A stretch of DNA of 64,000 nucleotides from Erysipelotrichaceae bacterium (GTDB lineage: Bacteria > Bacillota_I > Bacilli_A > Erysipelotrichales > Erysipelotrichaceae), in assembly GCA_017473335.1 (NCBI GenBank), contig JAFULN010000026.1, positions 95,768-159,767 on the forward strand, read 5' to 3'. Both the position numbers and the translations under genes were made by a program. This document shows positions 1 through 7,687 of the stretch, in pieces; positions within the stretch are counted from its first letter, which is position 1; each line of letters opens with the position of its first letter. The notes beneath the pieces were generated by a model that was given only the letters and a program-made list of their open reading frames with translations, did no database searches and was not told where the DNA came from.

Positions 1-200
1 TGTGAAGGGACGCTGAATACGTGGTACCACCCGACTTACTCATAATTATGAGTCACTTTACGGGATAACGGTTTTCTCCGGATGACGACTTGTGCCGCAT
101 CAGCTCCAAAGACCCACTTCTTTGCAGGAAATGCTGCAGTTTTCACCAGCCACTGCATCTCTTAAGTCATTTTCTTACAAATACTTCTTCTTTTTCTAAG
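1..200 (-). promoter_or_regulatory. T-box leader (5' end to antiterminator), controlling a gene left of the window
   Basis: Read on the minus strand, positions 32-20 give GGGTGGTACCACG, the T-box core that binds the tRNA acceptor end. It is followed by CGTCCCTTC, the first arm of a terminator whose second arm lies off the window. Upstream (about 165-100) the sequence resembles Stem I of the alaS T-box found later in this window: AGAGATG, then GGCTGGTGAAAA, then GAAGTGGG. By alignment to the alaS leader the specifier would be GTG (Val), but one base on it would be TGG (Trp), so the cognate amino acid is not settled. The regulated gene, probably a tRNA synthetase or amino-acid gene, is outside the window. 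Confidence 0.8.
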
Positions 201-259
201 CTCTGCATTTATTTAAACATTTTTTTTGACAGGAATCAAGTGATTATGAGAATCAATGT

Positions 260-288
260 TTGTAAGTTGAAATAAAAAGGATTATAAT
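260..288 (+). promoter_or_regulatory. Sigma-A type promoter for the M28 peptidase gene
   Basis: TTGTAA at 260-265 and a perfect TATAAT at 283-288 are 17 bases apart. Transcription would start near 295, just ahead of the AAGGAG ribosome site at 305-310. Confidence 0.6.
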
Positions 289-316
289 TCTTTTGTTAAA
301 CTGTAAGGAGTTATGT

Positions 317-1639
317 ATGTCAGTATGTAAAGAAAGAGCGTGGAAAACGCTTGAAGAATTAAGCTTTATTCGTGTAGCAGGAACACAAGAAGAATTAAAA
401 GCGGCTCAGTATTTGAAAAATGAATGTGAAAAAGCTGGTATTAATGCAGAGATCGAAGAATTTGAAATTGATATGCCTGTGATTTCGAAAGCTACTTTTG
501 AAGTTCTTGAACCTTATAAGAAAGAGTATCATGTGATTGGTATTGGCAAAAGTGGTACTACTGATGAAAATGGCATTGAAACTGAACTTGTTTATATAGA
601 AAATGCTGTTGATGTTCATTTGAATCATGTAAAAGGTAAGATTTGTCTTCTTCATGGTAGATTAAATCCTGAATTATCTGAAAAATTGATAAAAGCAGGT
701 GCTGTAGGTACAATTTCTATTGCAGGAAGTTTTTATGATGAAAAGTCTATTGCTGATGAACTTCGTCCAAGAAATACATTTGGAAAGGGTGGTCAGCTTC
801 CAGGATTAGTGATGCATATTTCAGATGCGGAAGAACTTGTTCGATCTCATCCAGCAAAAGTGAGGATGGTACTGCTTCAGGATGCTGAAAAGAAGGGAAT
901 TTCACATAATGTTGTTGCGACGATTGAAGGTTCTGATTTAAAGGATGAAATATTGACTTTGAGTGCACATTATGACTCAGTGCCATATTCAAAAGGTGCT
1001 TGGGATAATGCTACGGGAAGCATTACAGTTCTTGAGATGATGCACTATTTTGCGAAACATCAGCCTCGTCGTACAGTTAAAGCTGTATGGTGCGGAAGTG
1101 AAGAAATTGGTTTGGTTGGATCTAGAAAATACTGCGAAACTCATAAAGATGAAATGGATAAGACAATCTTTAATATCAATTTTGATATGACTGGGGTTAC
1201 TTTAGGGCATGAAATCTGTTGTGTCAGTGCATCAAATGATGTTATGCATGCAATTGAATACCTTGCAAAACTAGAAAACAATGCATTAGAATGTAAATTG
1301 GATACTTATTCTTCAGATTCAACAAGTTTTGCTGGTGCAGGTGTGCCTGCATGTACTTTTGCAAGACTTGCACCTATGGGTGGAGCGCAAATTCACAATC
1401 ATTATGATACAATGGAACATTTGGATCCTGATTCATTTATGATTACTTTAAATTTTGCACTTCATTTCGCTAAACAGCTTGTTAATACGACGACTAATCT
1501 GATTCCTAGAAAATTTGATGAGGTCATTACAAAGAAACTGGAAGAAAGAAAGAAATGGTTCTCTGAGGAAAAGGACGAAAAAAAGAAAGAATCAGAAGAG
1601 AATAAAGACGAAAAGACTAAAGAAGAAGAAAAGAAATAG
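317..1639 (+). CDS. M28 family zinc aminopeptidase
   Basis: Predicted co-catalytic zinc peptidase that removes N-terminal residues from peptides. Zinc ligands are visible: HYD near residue 217, a GSEEIGLVG block near 260 with the catalytic glutamate pair, an Asp near 288 and HNHYDT near 360. Residues of about 60-200 form an insert like the protease-associated domain of the family. The last 30 residues are almost all Lys and Glu, an unusual charged tail of unknown use. There is no signal peptide, so it is probably cytoplasmic. ATG at 317 is chosen because AAGGAG sits 6 bases upstream; a longer TTG start at 293 would lie at the predicted transcription start. First gene of the plus-strand run; substrate specificity cannot be read from the sequence. 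Confidence 0.85.
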   Translation: MSVCKERAWKTLEELSFIRVAGTQEELKAAQYLKNECEKAGINAEIEEFEIDMPVISKATFEVLEPYKKEYHVIGIGKSGTTDENGIETELVYIENAVDVHLNHVKGKICLLHGRLNPELSEKLIKAGAVGTISIAGSFYDEKSIADELRPRNTFGKGGQLPGLVMHISDAEELVRSHPAKVRMVLLQDAEKKGISHNVVATIEGSDLKDEILTLSAHYDSVPYSKGAWDNATGSITVLEMMHYFAKHQPRRTVKAVWCGSEEIGLVGSRKYCETHKDEMDKTIFNINFDMTGVTLGHEICCVSASNDVMHAIEYLAKLENNALECKLDTYSSDSTSFAGAGVPACTFARLAPMGGAQIHNHYDTMEHLDPDSFMITLNFALHFAKQLVNTTTNLIPRKFDEVITKKLEERKKWFSEEKDEKKKESEENKDEKTKEEEKK

Positions 1640-1663
1640 TAGTGGGTGTTTCTTTTCAGAGCT

Positions 1664-1691
1664 TTGAATTTGATTCAAAGAATGTTATACT
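1664..1691 (+). promoter_or_regulatory. Possible promoter for the Spx-like gene
   Basis: TTGAAT (1664-1669) and TATACT (1686-1691) are separated by 16 bases. The resulting leader before ATG 1708 would be only about 10 bases, so the ribosome site would lie at the very 5' end of the RNA. Confidence 0.4.
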
Positions 1692-1707
1692 GTTAGAGGT
1701 GATATCA

Positions 1708-2142
1708 ATGATCGTTGTTTATACTTCTCCTGGCTGTGCTTCTTGTCGTAAGGTAAAAGCATGGCTGAAGGAAAGAAATTTGAATTATATTGAAAAGAAT
1801 ATCTTTAAGACGATTTTAAATCCAATTGAAATCAAACATCTTCTTTCTCGATGTGAAAATGGAACAGAGGATTTGATTTCGAAACGTTCAAAGATTATGC
1901 AGGAGCTGAATGTAGATATGGAAGAGATGAGTGTGAATGAATTAGTTGATTTCATTCAGAAGAATCCTTCTGTTTTAAAGCGTCCGATTATTTTAAATGA
2001 ACGTGTTTTTCAGGTTGGATATGACCAAGAAGAAATTGACGCATTTGTTCCTGCTGAACTGAGAGCGTTAGCTCTTAGCAGCTGCAACAATCACTGTCCA
2101 AATTATGAAGGATGCGGCAAATGCCGTAAAGAATTGCATTAA
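1708..2142 (+). CDS. Spx/ArsC-family redox regulator with extra C-terminal cysteine cluster
   Basis: Spx proteins bind the RNA polymerase alpha C-terminal domain and redirect transcription during disulfide stress. The thioredoxin-like fold and the redox switch C10-x-x-C13 are clear, followed by the typical KRP segment near residue 92. The family is usually about 131 residues; this one is 144 because of a tail carrying four cysteines (126, 130, 136, 139) spaced C-x3-C-x5-C-x2-C, which looks like a metal site. Start ATG 1708 follows AGAGGTGAT; an in-frame GTG at 1642 has no ribosome site. It could act as an Spx regulator or as an arsenate-reductase-like relative; Spx is favoured because of the CxxC. 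Confidence 0.8.
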   Translation: MIVVYTSPGCASCRKVKAWLKERNLNYIEKNIFKTILNPIEIKHLLSRCENGTEDLISKRSKIMQELNVDMEEMSVNELVDFIQKNPSVLKRPIILNERVFQVGYDQEEIDAFVPAELRALALSSCNNHCPNYEGCGKCRKELH

Positions 2143-2163
2143 AAAGCACATTTGTGCTTTTTT
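2141..2163 (+). terminator. Intrinsic terminator after the Spx-like gene
   Basis: AAAAGCACA / TGTGCTTTT stem with a two-base loop, followed by a T-run. It begins inside the stop codon. Confidence 0.8.
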
Positions 2164-2187
2164 CTATCCTGCTAGAGGAGGTAGATT

Positions 2188-3339
2188 ATGAAAATACTTG
2201 TTGGGTTATCAGGCGGAGTTGATTCTGCCATTGCAGCACATCTTTTAAAACAACAGGGACATGATGTAACATGTTGTTTTATGCGTAACTGGGATAGTGC
2301 TGCCAACAATGATACGTTAGGGAATCCAACCCTGAATCAGGATGTATGTCCTCAGGAAATGGATTACAACGATGCCAAGAAAGTTGCTGATGCATTAGGG
2401 CTGCAACTTCTTCGTATTGATTTTATTAAGGAATACTGGGATTATGTATTCTCAAGCTTTATTGATGAATATAAAAAGGGTCGTACACCAAATCCTGATA
2501 TTTTATGTAACAAATACATTAAATTTTCTAGTTTTATGGATTTTGCCAAGTCTCATGGATTTGATTGGGTTGCTACTGGGCACTATGCACGTGTTGAACA
2601 TCATGAAGATTCATCTGTAATGTTAAAAGCAAAGGACTTAAATAAAGATCAGAGTTATTTTCTTTGTCAGATTTCAAAGGATGCTTTATCTCATACACTG
2701 TTTCCTTTGGGTGAAGTCAGCAAACCTGAAGTACGAAAGATTGCTCATGAACTGAATCTTCCGATTGCGGATAAAAAGGATTCTACTGGTATCTGTTTTA
2801 TTGGAGAACGTGATTTTCGTGAATTTTTAAAGAATTATCTTCCTGCGAAAAGCGGTAATGTCATTGATGTCACTTCAGGACGTATTTTAAAGCAGCATGA
2901 AGGTGTTTTGTATTATACGATTGGTCAAAGAAAGGGGCTTGATATTGGTGGCCCTGGTGGACCTTGGTTTGTTGTAGGAAAGAATGTACAGACGAATGAA
3001 CTGTATGTTGCACCACAATCTCATGATGAACTTCTTTATTCTGATGCATGTATTGTAGATGGTGTCAACTGGCTGTATGATGTTGATGATGAAAAAGATT
3101 GCATGGCAAAGTTCAGATATCGTCAGAAAGATAATTCAGTTCATTTAAAGAAGCTGTCAGATTCAAAAGTTCTTGTCAGCTATCCTCAGAAAGTTGCTGC
3201 AGTAACTTGTGGTCAGGAAGCAGTTTTCTATGATGGAGATATTTGTCTTGGCGGAGGCGTTATTGAACAGGTATTTGTCAATGGCAAAGATATGAATGAT
3301 GTCATTGAGGATACTCTTAAAGGAACCAAACATGAATAA
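2188..3339 (+). CDS. mnmA: tRNA-specific 2-thiouridylase MnmA
   Basis: Uses ATP and a persulfide to thiolate U34 of the tRNAs for Lys, Glu and Gln, in the cytoplasm. The PP-loop SGGVDS is at residues 8-13. The two catalytic cysteines are in NPDILCNKYIKF (near 107) and STGICFIGERDF (near 203), and the C-terminal beta-barrel with GQRKGLDIGG is complete. Length 383 is normal. AGGAGGT lies 6 bases before ATG 2188. The downstream CPBP protease gene starts before this gene stops, so the two are co-transcribed. Confidence 0.96.
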   Translation: MKILVGLSGGVDSAIAAHLLKQQGHDVTCCFMRNWDSAANNDTLGNPTLNQDVCPQEMDYNDAKKVADALGLQLLRIDFIKEYWDYVFSSFIDEYKKGRTPNPDILCNKYIKFSSFMDFAKSHGFDWVATGHYARVEHHEDSSVMLKAKDLNKDQSYFLCQISKDALSHTLFPLGEVSKPEVRKIAHELNLPIADKKDSTGICFIGERDFREFLKNYLPAKSGNVIDVTSGRILKQHEGVLYYTIGQRKGLDIGGPGGPWFVVGKNVQTNELYVAPQSHDELLYSDACIVDGVNWLYDVDDEKDCMAKFRYRQKDNSVHLKKLSDSKVLVSYPQKVAAVTCGQEAVFYDGDICLGGGVIEQVFVNGKDMNDVIEDTLKGTKHE

Positions 3340-4015
3340 GCAGCAGTCAATAACTTTATGTTTCTTGTATTGTTTTATTTATCTGATTGGATTTCCTCTT
3401 TTTGAAATGACTGTATTAAGTCTATTTCAATCAGATTTTACTATTCGATTTCTTAATGCGTTTGAATGGGCTTTTTATTTAAGCTTTCCTATGATTATGC
3501 TGAAACAGGTATATCATTGGATACGTAAAGAATTTTATATATTTCTTAACAAACCGTTTAAAAACCTCTTAGCTATTTTAAAAAACTATGGACTGATGAT
3601 GCTTTCATCTATTTGTCTTAACATGATTTTGCTTCTTGTATTTCGTTTGGAGAATTCTGGAAATCAGACTCAGCTGATAGAAATGTATGCATCTCAGCCA
3701 TGGAAAGTAATTTACGCATCTCTTGTATTTGCACCAATTGTTGAGGAACTTGTCTTTCGTGGTGCTTTGTTTTCACCGTTTCGCAAAAAGAACATATATG
3801 CTGGATATTTGATTTCCTCAGCTGCTTTTGGATTTTTACATGTGTATCAGTCATTGTTTAGCGGCAATTTCAAAGATCTTTTGTTTATATTAAGTTATGG
3901 ATTGCTTGGCAGCTATATGTGCAAGACTTATCATGAAACGGATAGTATTATTTCATCAATGATGCTTCATTTTATAAATAATTTTATTTCAGTCATTTTA
4001 ACTTTTATGATTTAA
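3332..4015 (+). CDS. CPBP family intramembrane glutamic protease
   Basis: Multi-pass membrane protein (about 227 residues, six or more hydrophobic segments) of the Rce1/Abi family, which cleaves substrates inside the membrane. The family motifs are present: EELVFR (EExxxR) near residue 140, FGFLH near 170 and HFINN near the end. Start ATG 3332 overlaps the mnmA stop and has AAAGGA 8 bases upstream; earlier in-frame ATGs lie inside mnmA and lack a ribosome site. Substrate unknown; relatives process prenylated proteins, bacteriocin-related peptides or regulators. Confidence 0.85.
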   Translation: MNKQQSITLCFLYCFIYLIGFPLFEMTVLSLFQSDFTIRFLNAFEWAFYLSFPMIMLKQVYHWIRKEFYIFLNKPFKNLLAILKNYGLMMLSSICLNMILLLVFRLENSGNQTQLIEMYASQPWKVIYASLVFAPIVEELVFRGALFSPFRKKNIYAGYLISSAAFGFLHVYQSLFSGNFKDLLFILSYGLLGSYMCKTYHETDSIISSMMLHFINNFISVILTFMI

Positions 4016-4031
4016 GATTGGAGGTGTCTGC

Positions 4032-6224
4032 ATGTCTGATTCGATTGTCTGCCGATTTGTGTCGATGATCTTTCATTCGGATGCGACCTCTTTTTCTGTT
4101 GGACGTTTTCAGCTGTATGAAGTTGAAGAACGTCAAATGATTGTAACTGGTTATTATCATATTTTAGAAGCTGATACACTTTATCGATGTACAGGCGAAT
4201 ATGTTGAACATCCTAAATATGGAATGCAGTTTAAGGCTGAAAGAATAGAACGTGTACTGGCTTCAGATGAAGATTCTCTTGTACGTTTTCTTTCTGGCCC
4301 ATTGTTTCCTGGGATTGGAAAGAAATTTGCACAAACGATGGTTAATGTTCTAGGTACTGATTTGCTTGATCAGATTCGACAGAATGAAAATGTGCTTGAA
4401 CTTGTCCCGAAAATGACAGAAAAGAAAAAGAAATCTATTTTACAGGGAATCGCAGCTTCTGAAAATCAGTTAGAAAAAACAATTTCATTTTTGTCAAGTC
4501 ATGGGTTGGGAATTCGCAATATCATGCGTTTGGATCGTGTTTATGGTGAGAAAGCATTGGAGCTAATTACCGAAAATCCATATCGAATGATTGATGAAGT
4601 GGATGGAATTGGTTTTGCCACTGCAGATAAACTTGCAATGTCTTTAGGTTTTTCACATGAAAATCCTGTACGTATTGAAGCTTGTCTTGTTTCACTTGTC
4701 ATGGAGATGTGCATGTCTACTGGTGACACTTATGTCAGCTATGAAAAAATAAAACCTGCTCTTGAAAAAAAGCTTGGTTTTGAAATAGAAGATTTTGATG
4801 AAATATTATTTTCTGCATTAAGCAGAGGACTTTTAGAACATGAAGAAGGCAGAATATATCACCATTCGCAGATGAATGCAGAAAAGGCAATTGCATTATT
4901 TTCATCAACATTTCCCCTTGTGCCTTTAGAACCTTATGATACAAAGAAATATATGGAAGAGCTTTCTCTTTTCCAGGATAGTATTTCAATACACTATGAT
5001 CAAAAACAAATTGAAGCGATTGATAGTTTCTTTGATCATGATTTGACTATTTTAACTGGTGGTCCTGGTACAGGGAAAACAACGGTTGTAAGAGGTATGG
5101 TGAACTTATTTCGAGAATTATATCCTGATCGAATGATTGCATGTTGTGCACCAACAGGACGAGCCGCAAAACGCTTGGCAGAATTGACGAAGGTAGAATG
5201 TCAGACGATTCATTCTTTGCTGAAATGGGATCTTGAAACAAATACGTTTGGAATGAATGAGGAATCACCATTAAGTGTGGATTGTTTGATTATTGATGAG
5301 TTTTCCATGGTGGATGCTTACTTGTTTGCAGCTTTATGCAAAGCATCATCACAAATCAAAAAAATAGTGATTATTGGAGATGAAGATCAGCTGCCTTCTG
5401 TAGGACCTGGCTGTGTTCTTAAAGATTTGATTGAATCAAATTTATACCCTGTAACACGTTTGAAAACTATTTTTAGACAAAAAGAGGGTAGTGATGTAAT
5501 TTCATTAGCTCATGCGATTCAAAAGCGTGATATTGAACATCTAAAATACACAGGAGATGTTGCATTTTTTGAATGCTCACAATATGACATAAAATCACTT
5601 GTGCTTCAAATTGTACAGTCTGCACTAGAAAAAGGATATCATTTAAGCGATATTCAGCTTCTTGCCTGCAAATATTCTGGGGTTGCAGGAATTGATCGTT
5701 TGAATGCGGCACTGCAGGAGTGTTTTAATCCTCATGATCCGTTATTAAAAGAATGGAAAGTAGGACATCGTATTTTTAGAGAAAACGATAAAATACTTCA
5801 GCTTAAAAATCAAATAGATGATGGCGTATATAATGGTGACATTGGTCTTTTAACTGAAGTGATTGATCCTGATGAAGATTTCAATCATCAGGCTCGATTG
5901 ATTGTGGATTTTGATGGTATTTTTGCGGAATATACTTCGGAATCTTTTCAGAATATTACTCATGCTTATTGCATTTCTGTACATAAATCGCAAGGATCAG
6001 AATATCCAATAGTTATTTTACCGATTGTTCCTGAAGCTACCTTTATGCTTCAAAGACGTTTAATCTATACTGCTGTATCACGTGCTAAAAAGTCTTTGAT
6101 TCTTTTAGGAAGTAAAGAATTATTTGAGAAAGCAGTTTTGAAAGAAGAAAAAACTTTGCGTCATACAACTTTAAAAGAGCGAATGAATAAAATACAAAGT
6201 GAACGTATATTTGCACTGGAGTAA
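4032..6224 (+). CDS. recD2: RecD2-type ATP-dependent 5'-3' DNA helicase
   Basis: Superfamily 1B helicase of the RecD/TraA type found in bacteria without a RecBCD partner. The N-terminal half holds helix-hairpin-helix repeats (near residues 95-200). Walker A GGPGTGKTT is near residue 343, the DEFSMVD Walker B near 421, GDEDQLPSVGPG near 450 and HKSQGSEYP near 652. Length 730 fits RecD2. GGAGGTG precedes ATG 4032 by 6 bases, 16 bases after the protease gene. In related bacteria the protein works in mismatch repair and replication-fork maintenance. Confidence 0.93.
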   Translation: MSDSIVCRFVSMIFHSDATSFSVGRFQLYEVEERQMIVTGYYHILEADTLYRCTGEYVEHPKYGMQFKAERIERVLASDEDSLVRFLSGPLFPGIGKKFAQTMVNVLGTDLLDQIRQNENVLELVPKMTEKKKKSILQGIAASENQLEKTISFLSSHGLGIRNIMRLDRVYGEKALELITENPYRMIDEVDGIGFATADKLAMSLGFSHENPVRIEACLVSLVMEMCMSTGDTYVSYEKIKPALEKKLGFEIEDFDEILFSALSRGLLEHEEGRIYHHSQMNAEKAIALFSSTFPLVPLEPYDTKKYMEELSLFQDSISIHYDQKQIEAIDSFFDHDLTILTGGPGTGKTTVVRGMVNLFRELYPDRMIACCAPTGRAAKRLAELTKVECQTIHSLLKWDLETNTFGMNEESPLSVDCLIIDEFSMVDAYLFAALCKASSQIKKIVIIGDEDQLPSVGPGCVLKDLIESNLYPVTRLKTIFRQKEGSDVISLAHAIQKRDIEHLKYTGDVAFFECSQYDIKSLVLQIVQSALEKGYHLSDIQLLACKYSGVAGIDRLNAALQECFNPHDPLLKEWKVGHRIFRENDKILQLKNQIDDGVYNGDIGLLTEVIDPDEDFNHQARLIVDFDGIFAEYTSESFQNITHAYCISVHKSQGSEYPIVILPIVPEATFMLQRRLIYTAVSRAKKSLILLGSKELFEKAVLKEEKTLRHTTLKERMNKIQSERIFALE

Positions 6225-6253
6225 TTCATACTAACCATGTAAGGAGTGATACA

Positions 6254-6403
6254 ATGAAACAGTGTCTGCTTGGTTTAGCTGCTGGTTTATTGGCTGGCAT
6301 GGCTTTAGCTCATACATATGAGGATGAACTTGACAATGCCTGTTATAAAGCTAGCCGAACAAAAAAGAAAGTCATGAGAAAATTTCATGAGTTGAGTGAA
6401 TAA
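6254..6403 (+). CDS. Small one-pass membrane protein (49 aa)
   Basis: Starts at ATG 6254 behind AAGGAG (7 bases upstream) and reads MKQCLLGLAAGLLAGMALAH, one glycine/alanine-rich membrane segment, then a charged 28-residue tail ending in HELSE. The shape resembles very short YtxH-like proteins. It is followed at once by a terminator that overlaps the stop codon, so it closes the mnmA-recD2 operon. Function unknown. Confidence 0.65.
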   Translation: MKQCLLGLAAGLLAGMALAHTYEDELDNACYKASRTKKKVMRKFHELSE

Positions 6404-6426
6404 CCCTTTTAAGGGTTATTTCTTTT
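6402..6426 (+). terminator. Intrinsic terminator after the 49-aa gene
   Basis: AACCCTT / AAGGGTT stem with a two-base loop, then ATTTCTTTTC. It ends immediately before ATG 6428 of the next gene. Confidence 0.7.
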
Positions 6427-6427
6427 C

Positions 6428-7369
6428 ATGAGAAGTAAACATCGTTTAATCGTTTTGCTGGAAGTATTACTTATATGTACTCTCAGCATTCATTTGTTGA
6501 ATCAATTGCAGCTCTTTTCATTATTTATCACTTTTTTTGAACTTCTTTATACGATTTTAATTAGTTTGTGCTTCGTATTTATATTTGAACCTATTATTGA
6601 AAAAGTACCTTTTAAAAAACGCGGAATCCAATGTACTGTTGTCTATTTTTTTCTTTTTGTTCTTGTTTTTTTGATAGGTGTATTATTTATGCCAGTTATT
6701 GTAAATGAGTGGGAAAAGCTAAAAGAACTGTTTCAAAAAGTCATTTCTATGGCAACTTCAGAAACTGAACTTGTATTTTCTTATCAGAATGCCTTTGATT
6801 CGACCTTAACTTTCCTACAAAAATTTACAGATATTTCTTTATCTTATTTACTGGGATATTTTATTTCACTCGAATATTTAGAACTAAAGAATTATTTGTC
6901 AAAGAATCTTAGAATAAATCAAATTTTTAAACTTTATGATGATTTTAAAGAAATGATTTTTTTATATATCAAAGCTCTTGTGTTTGATTTAGGGATTTTA
7001 CTGACTGCTCAGACATTGGTTTTAAACTTGTTTCATGTTCGTTATGCATTTTCTTTAGCGTTTGGTTTAGCAGTACTTAATATTATTCCTTATTTTGGTT
7101 CAGTGTTTGGTCAAATCATCATCTTTTTTATTGATTATTTGACCACCGGTACATTTCGATTCAGTATGATTATGAGTGTATTTGTTGTACAGCAGATTGA
7201 ATCAAATTGTCTTCAACCGATTCTCTATGGGAAAGTAATGCATTTAAAGCCTTTATATATATTTATCAGCATTTTATTCTTTGGATCATTTATGGGACTA
7301 ATAGGTGTTTTGTTTGCACCAGTATTTGCAATTGCAATTCAACATTTTCTACAACATTTAAAACAGTGA
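6428..7369 (+). CDS. AI-2E family transporter (PF01594-type permease)
   Basis: Multi-pass membrane protein of 313 residues with the family layout: two paired N-terminal helices, a soluble loop (about 85-160), then helices with the LNIIPYFGS and QQIESNCLQPILYG signatures. Some relatives act as Na+/H+ antiporters and others were linked to autoinducer-2 export; the substrate cannot be told here. ATG 6428 has no clear ribosome site and follows directly on a terminator, so expression may depend on read-through or the start may be weak. Confidence 0.8.
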   Translation: MRSKHRLIVLLEVLLICTLSIHLLNQLQLFSLFITFFELLYTILISLCFVFIFEPIIEKVPFKKRGIQCTVVYFFLFVLVFLIGVLFMPVIVNEWEKLKELFQKVISMATSETELVFSYQNAFDSTLTFLQKFTDISLSYLLGYFISLEYLELKNYLSKNLRINQIFKLYDDFKEMIFLYIKALVFDLGILLTAQTLVLNLFHVRYAFSLAFGLAVLNIIPYFGSVFGQIIIFFIDYLTTGTFRFSMIMSVFVVQQIESNCLQPILYGKVMHLKPLYIFISILFFGSFMGLIGVLFAPVFAIAIQHFLQHLKQ

Positions 7370-7420
7370 TTTATGGGAAGAATTGAAATGATATGAGTTC
7401 TCGAAAGAGATTTTCTTTTC

Positions 7421-7448
7421 TTGCATAAAAGGAAAAGTGTGCTATAAT
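7421..7448 (+). promoter_or_regulatory. Promoter of the alaS T-box leader
   Basis: TTGCAT (7421-7426), 16 bases, then extended -10 TGC-TATAAT (7440-7448). Confidence 0.75.
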
Positions 7449-7455
7449 CAATAAG

Positions 7456-7670
7456 TAAATCGTAATGGTTGATGAGTAGTTGAACTAATGTTTTTAGAGA
7501 CAGGGTGGCTGGTGAAAATCCTGAGCAGAATTCAATGAAGCTGCTTCCATAGAGTGACTAATCCTCACCGTGACTTCGCGTTAAGAAGAATTAAGGTGCA
7601 TATCGAAAGATATGAAGATGGATGGTACCGCGTAAATTACGTTCCTTCAGTTTTTGAAGGGACTTTTTTT
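7456..7670 (+). promoter_or_regulatory. Alanine T-box leader of alaS
   Basis: A tRNA-sensing leader. Stem I carries GGCTGGTGAAAA (7508-7519) and the specifier GAA-GCT at 7537-7542, where GCT is an alanine codon. The T-box GATGGTACCGCG lies at 7621-7632. The terminator GTTCCTTC / GAAGGGAC plus seven Ts is at 7641-7670. Uncharged tRNA-Ala should stabilise the antiterminator and allow alaS transcription. Confidence 0.93.
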
Positions 7671-7687
7671 GTTAGGAGGATAATGAA

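Noticed and set aside
90..275. Plus-strand frame of 61 codons at the left end
   Set aside because: It reads antisense through the T-box leader and has no ribosome site.
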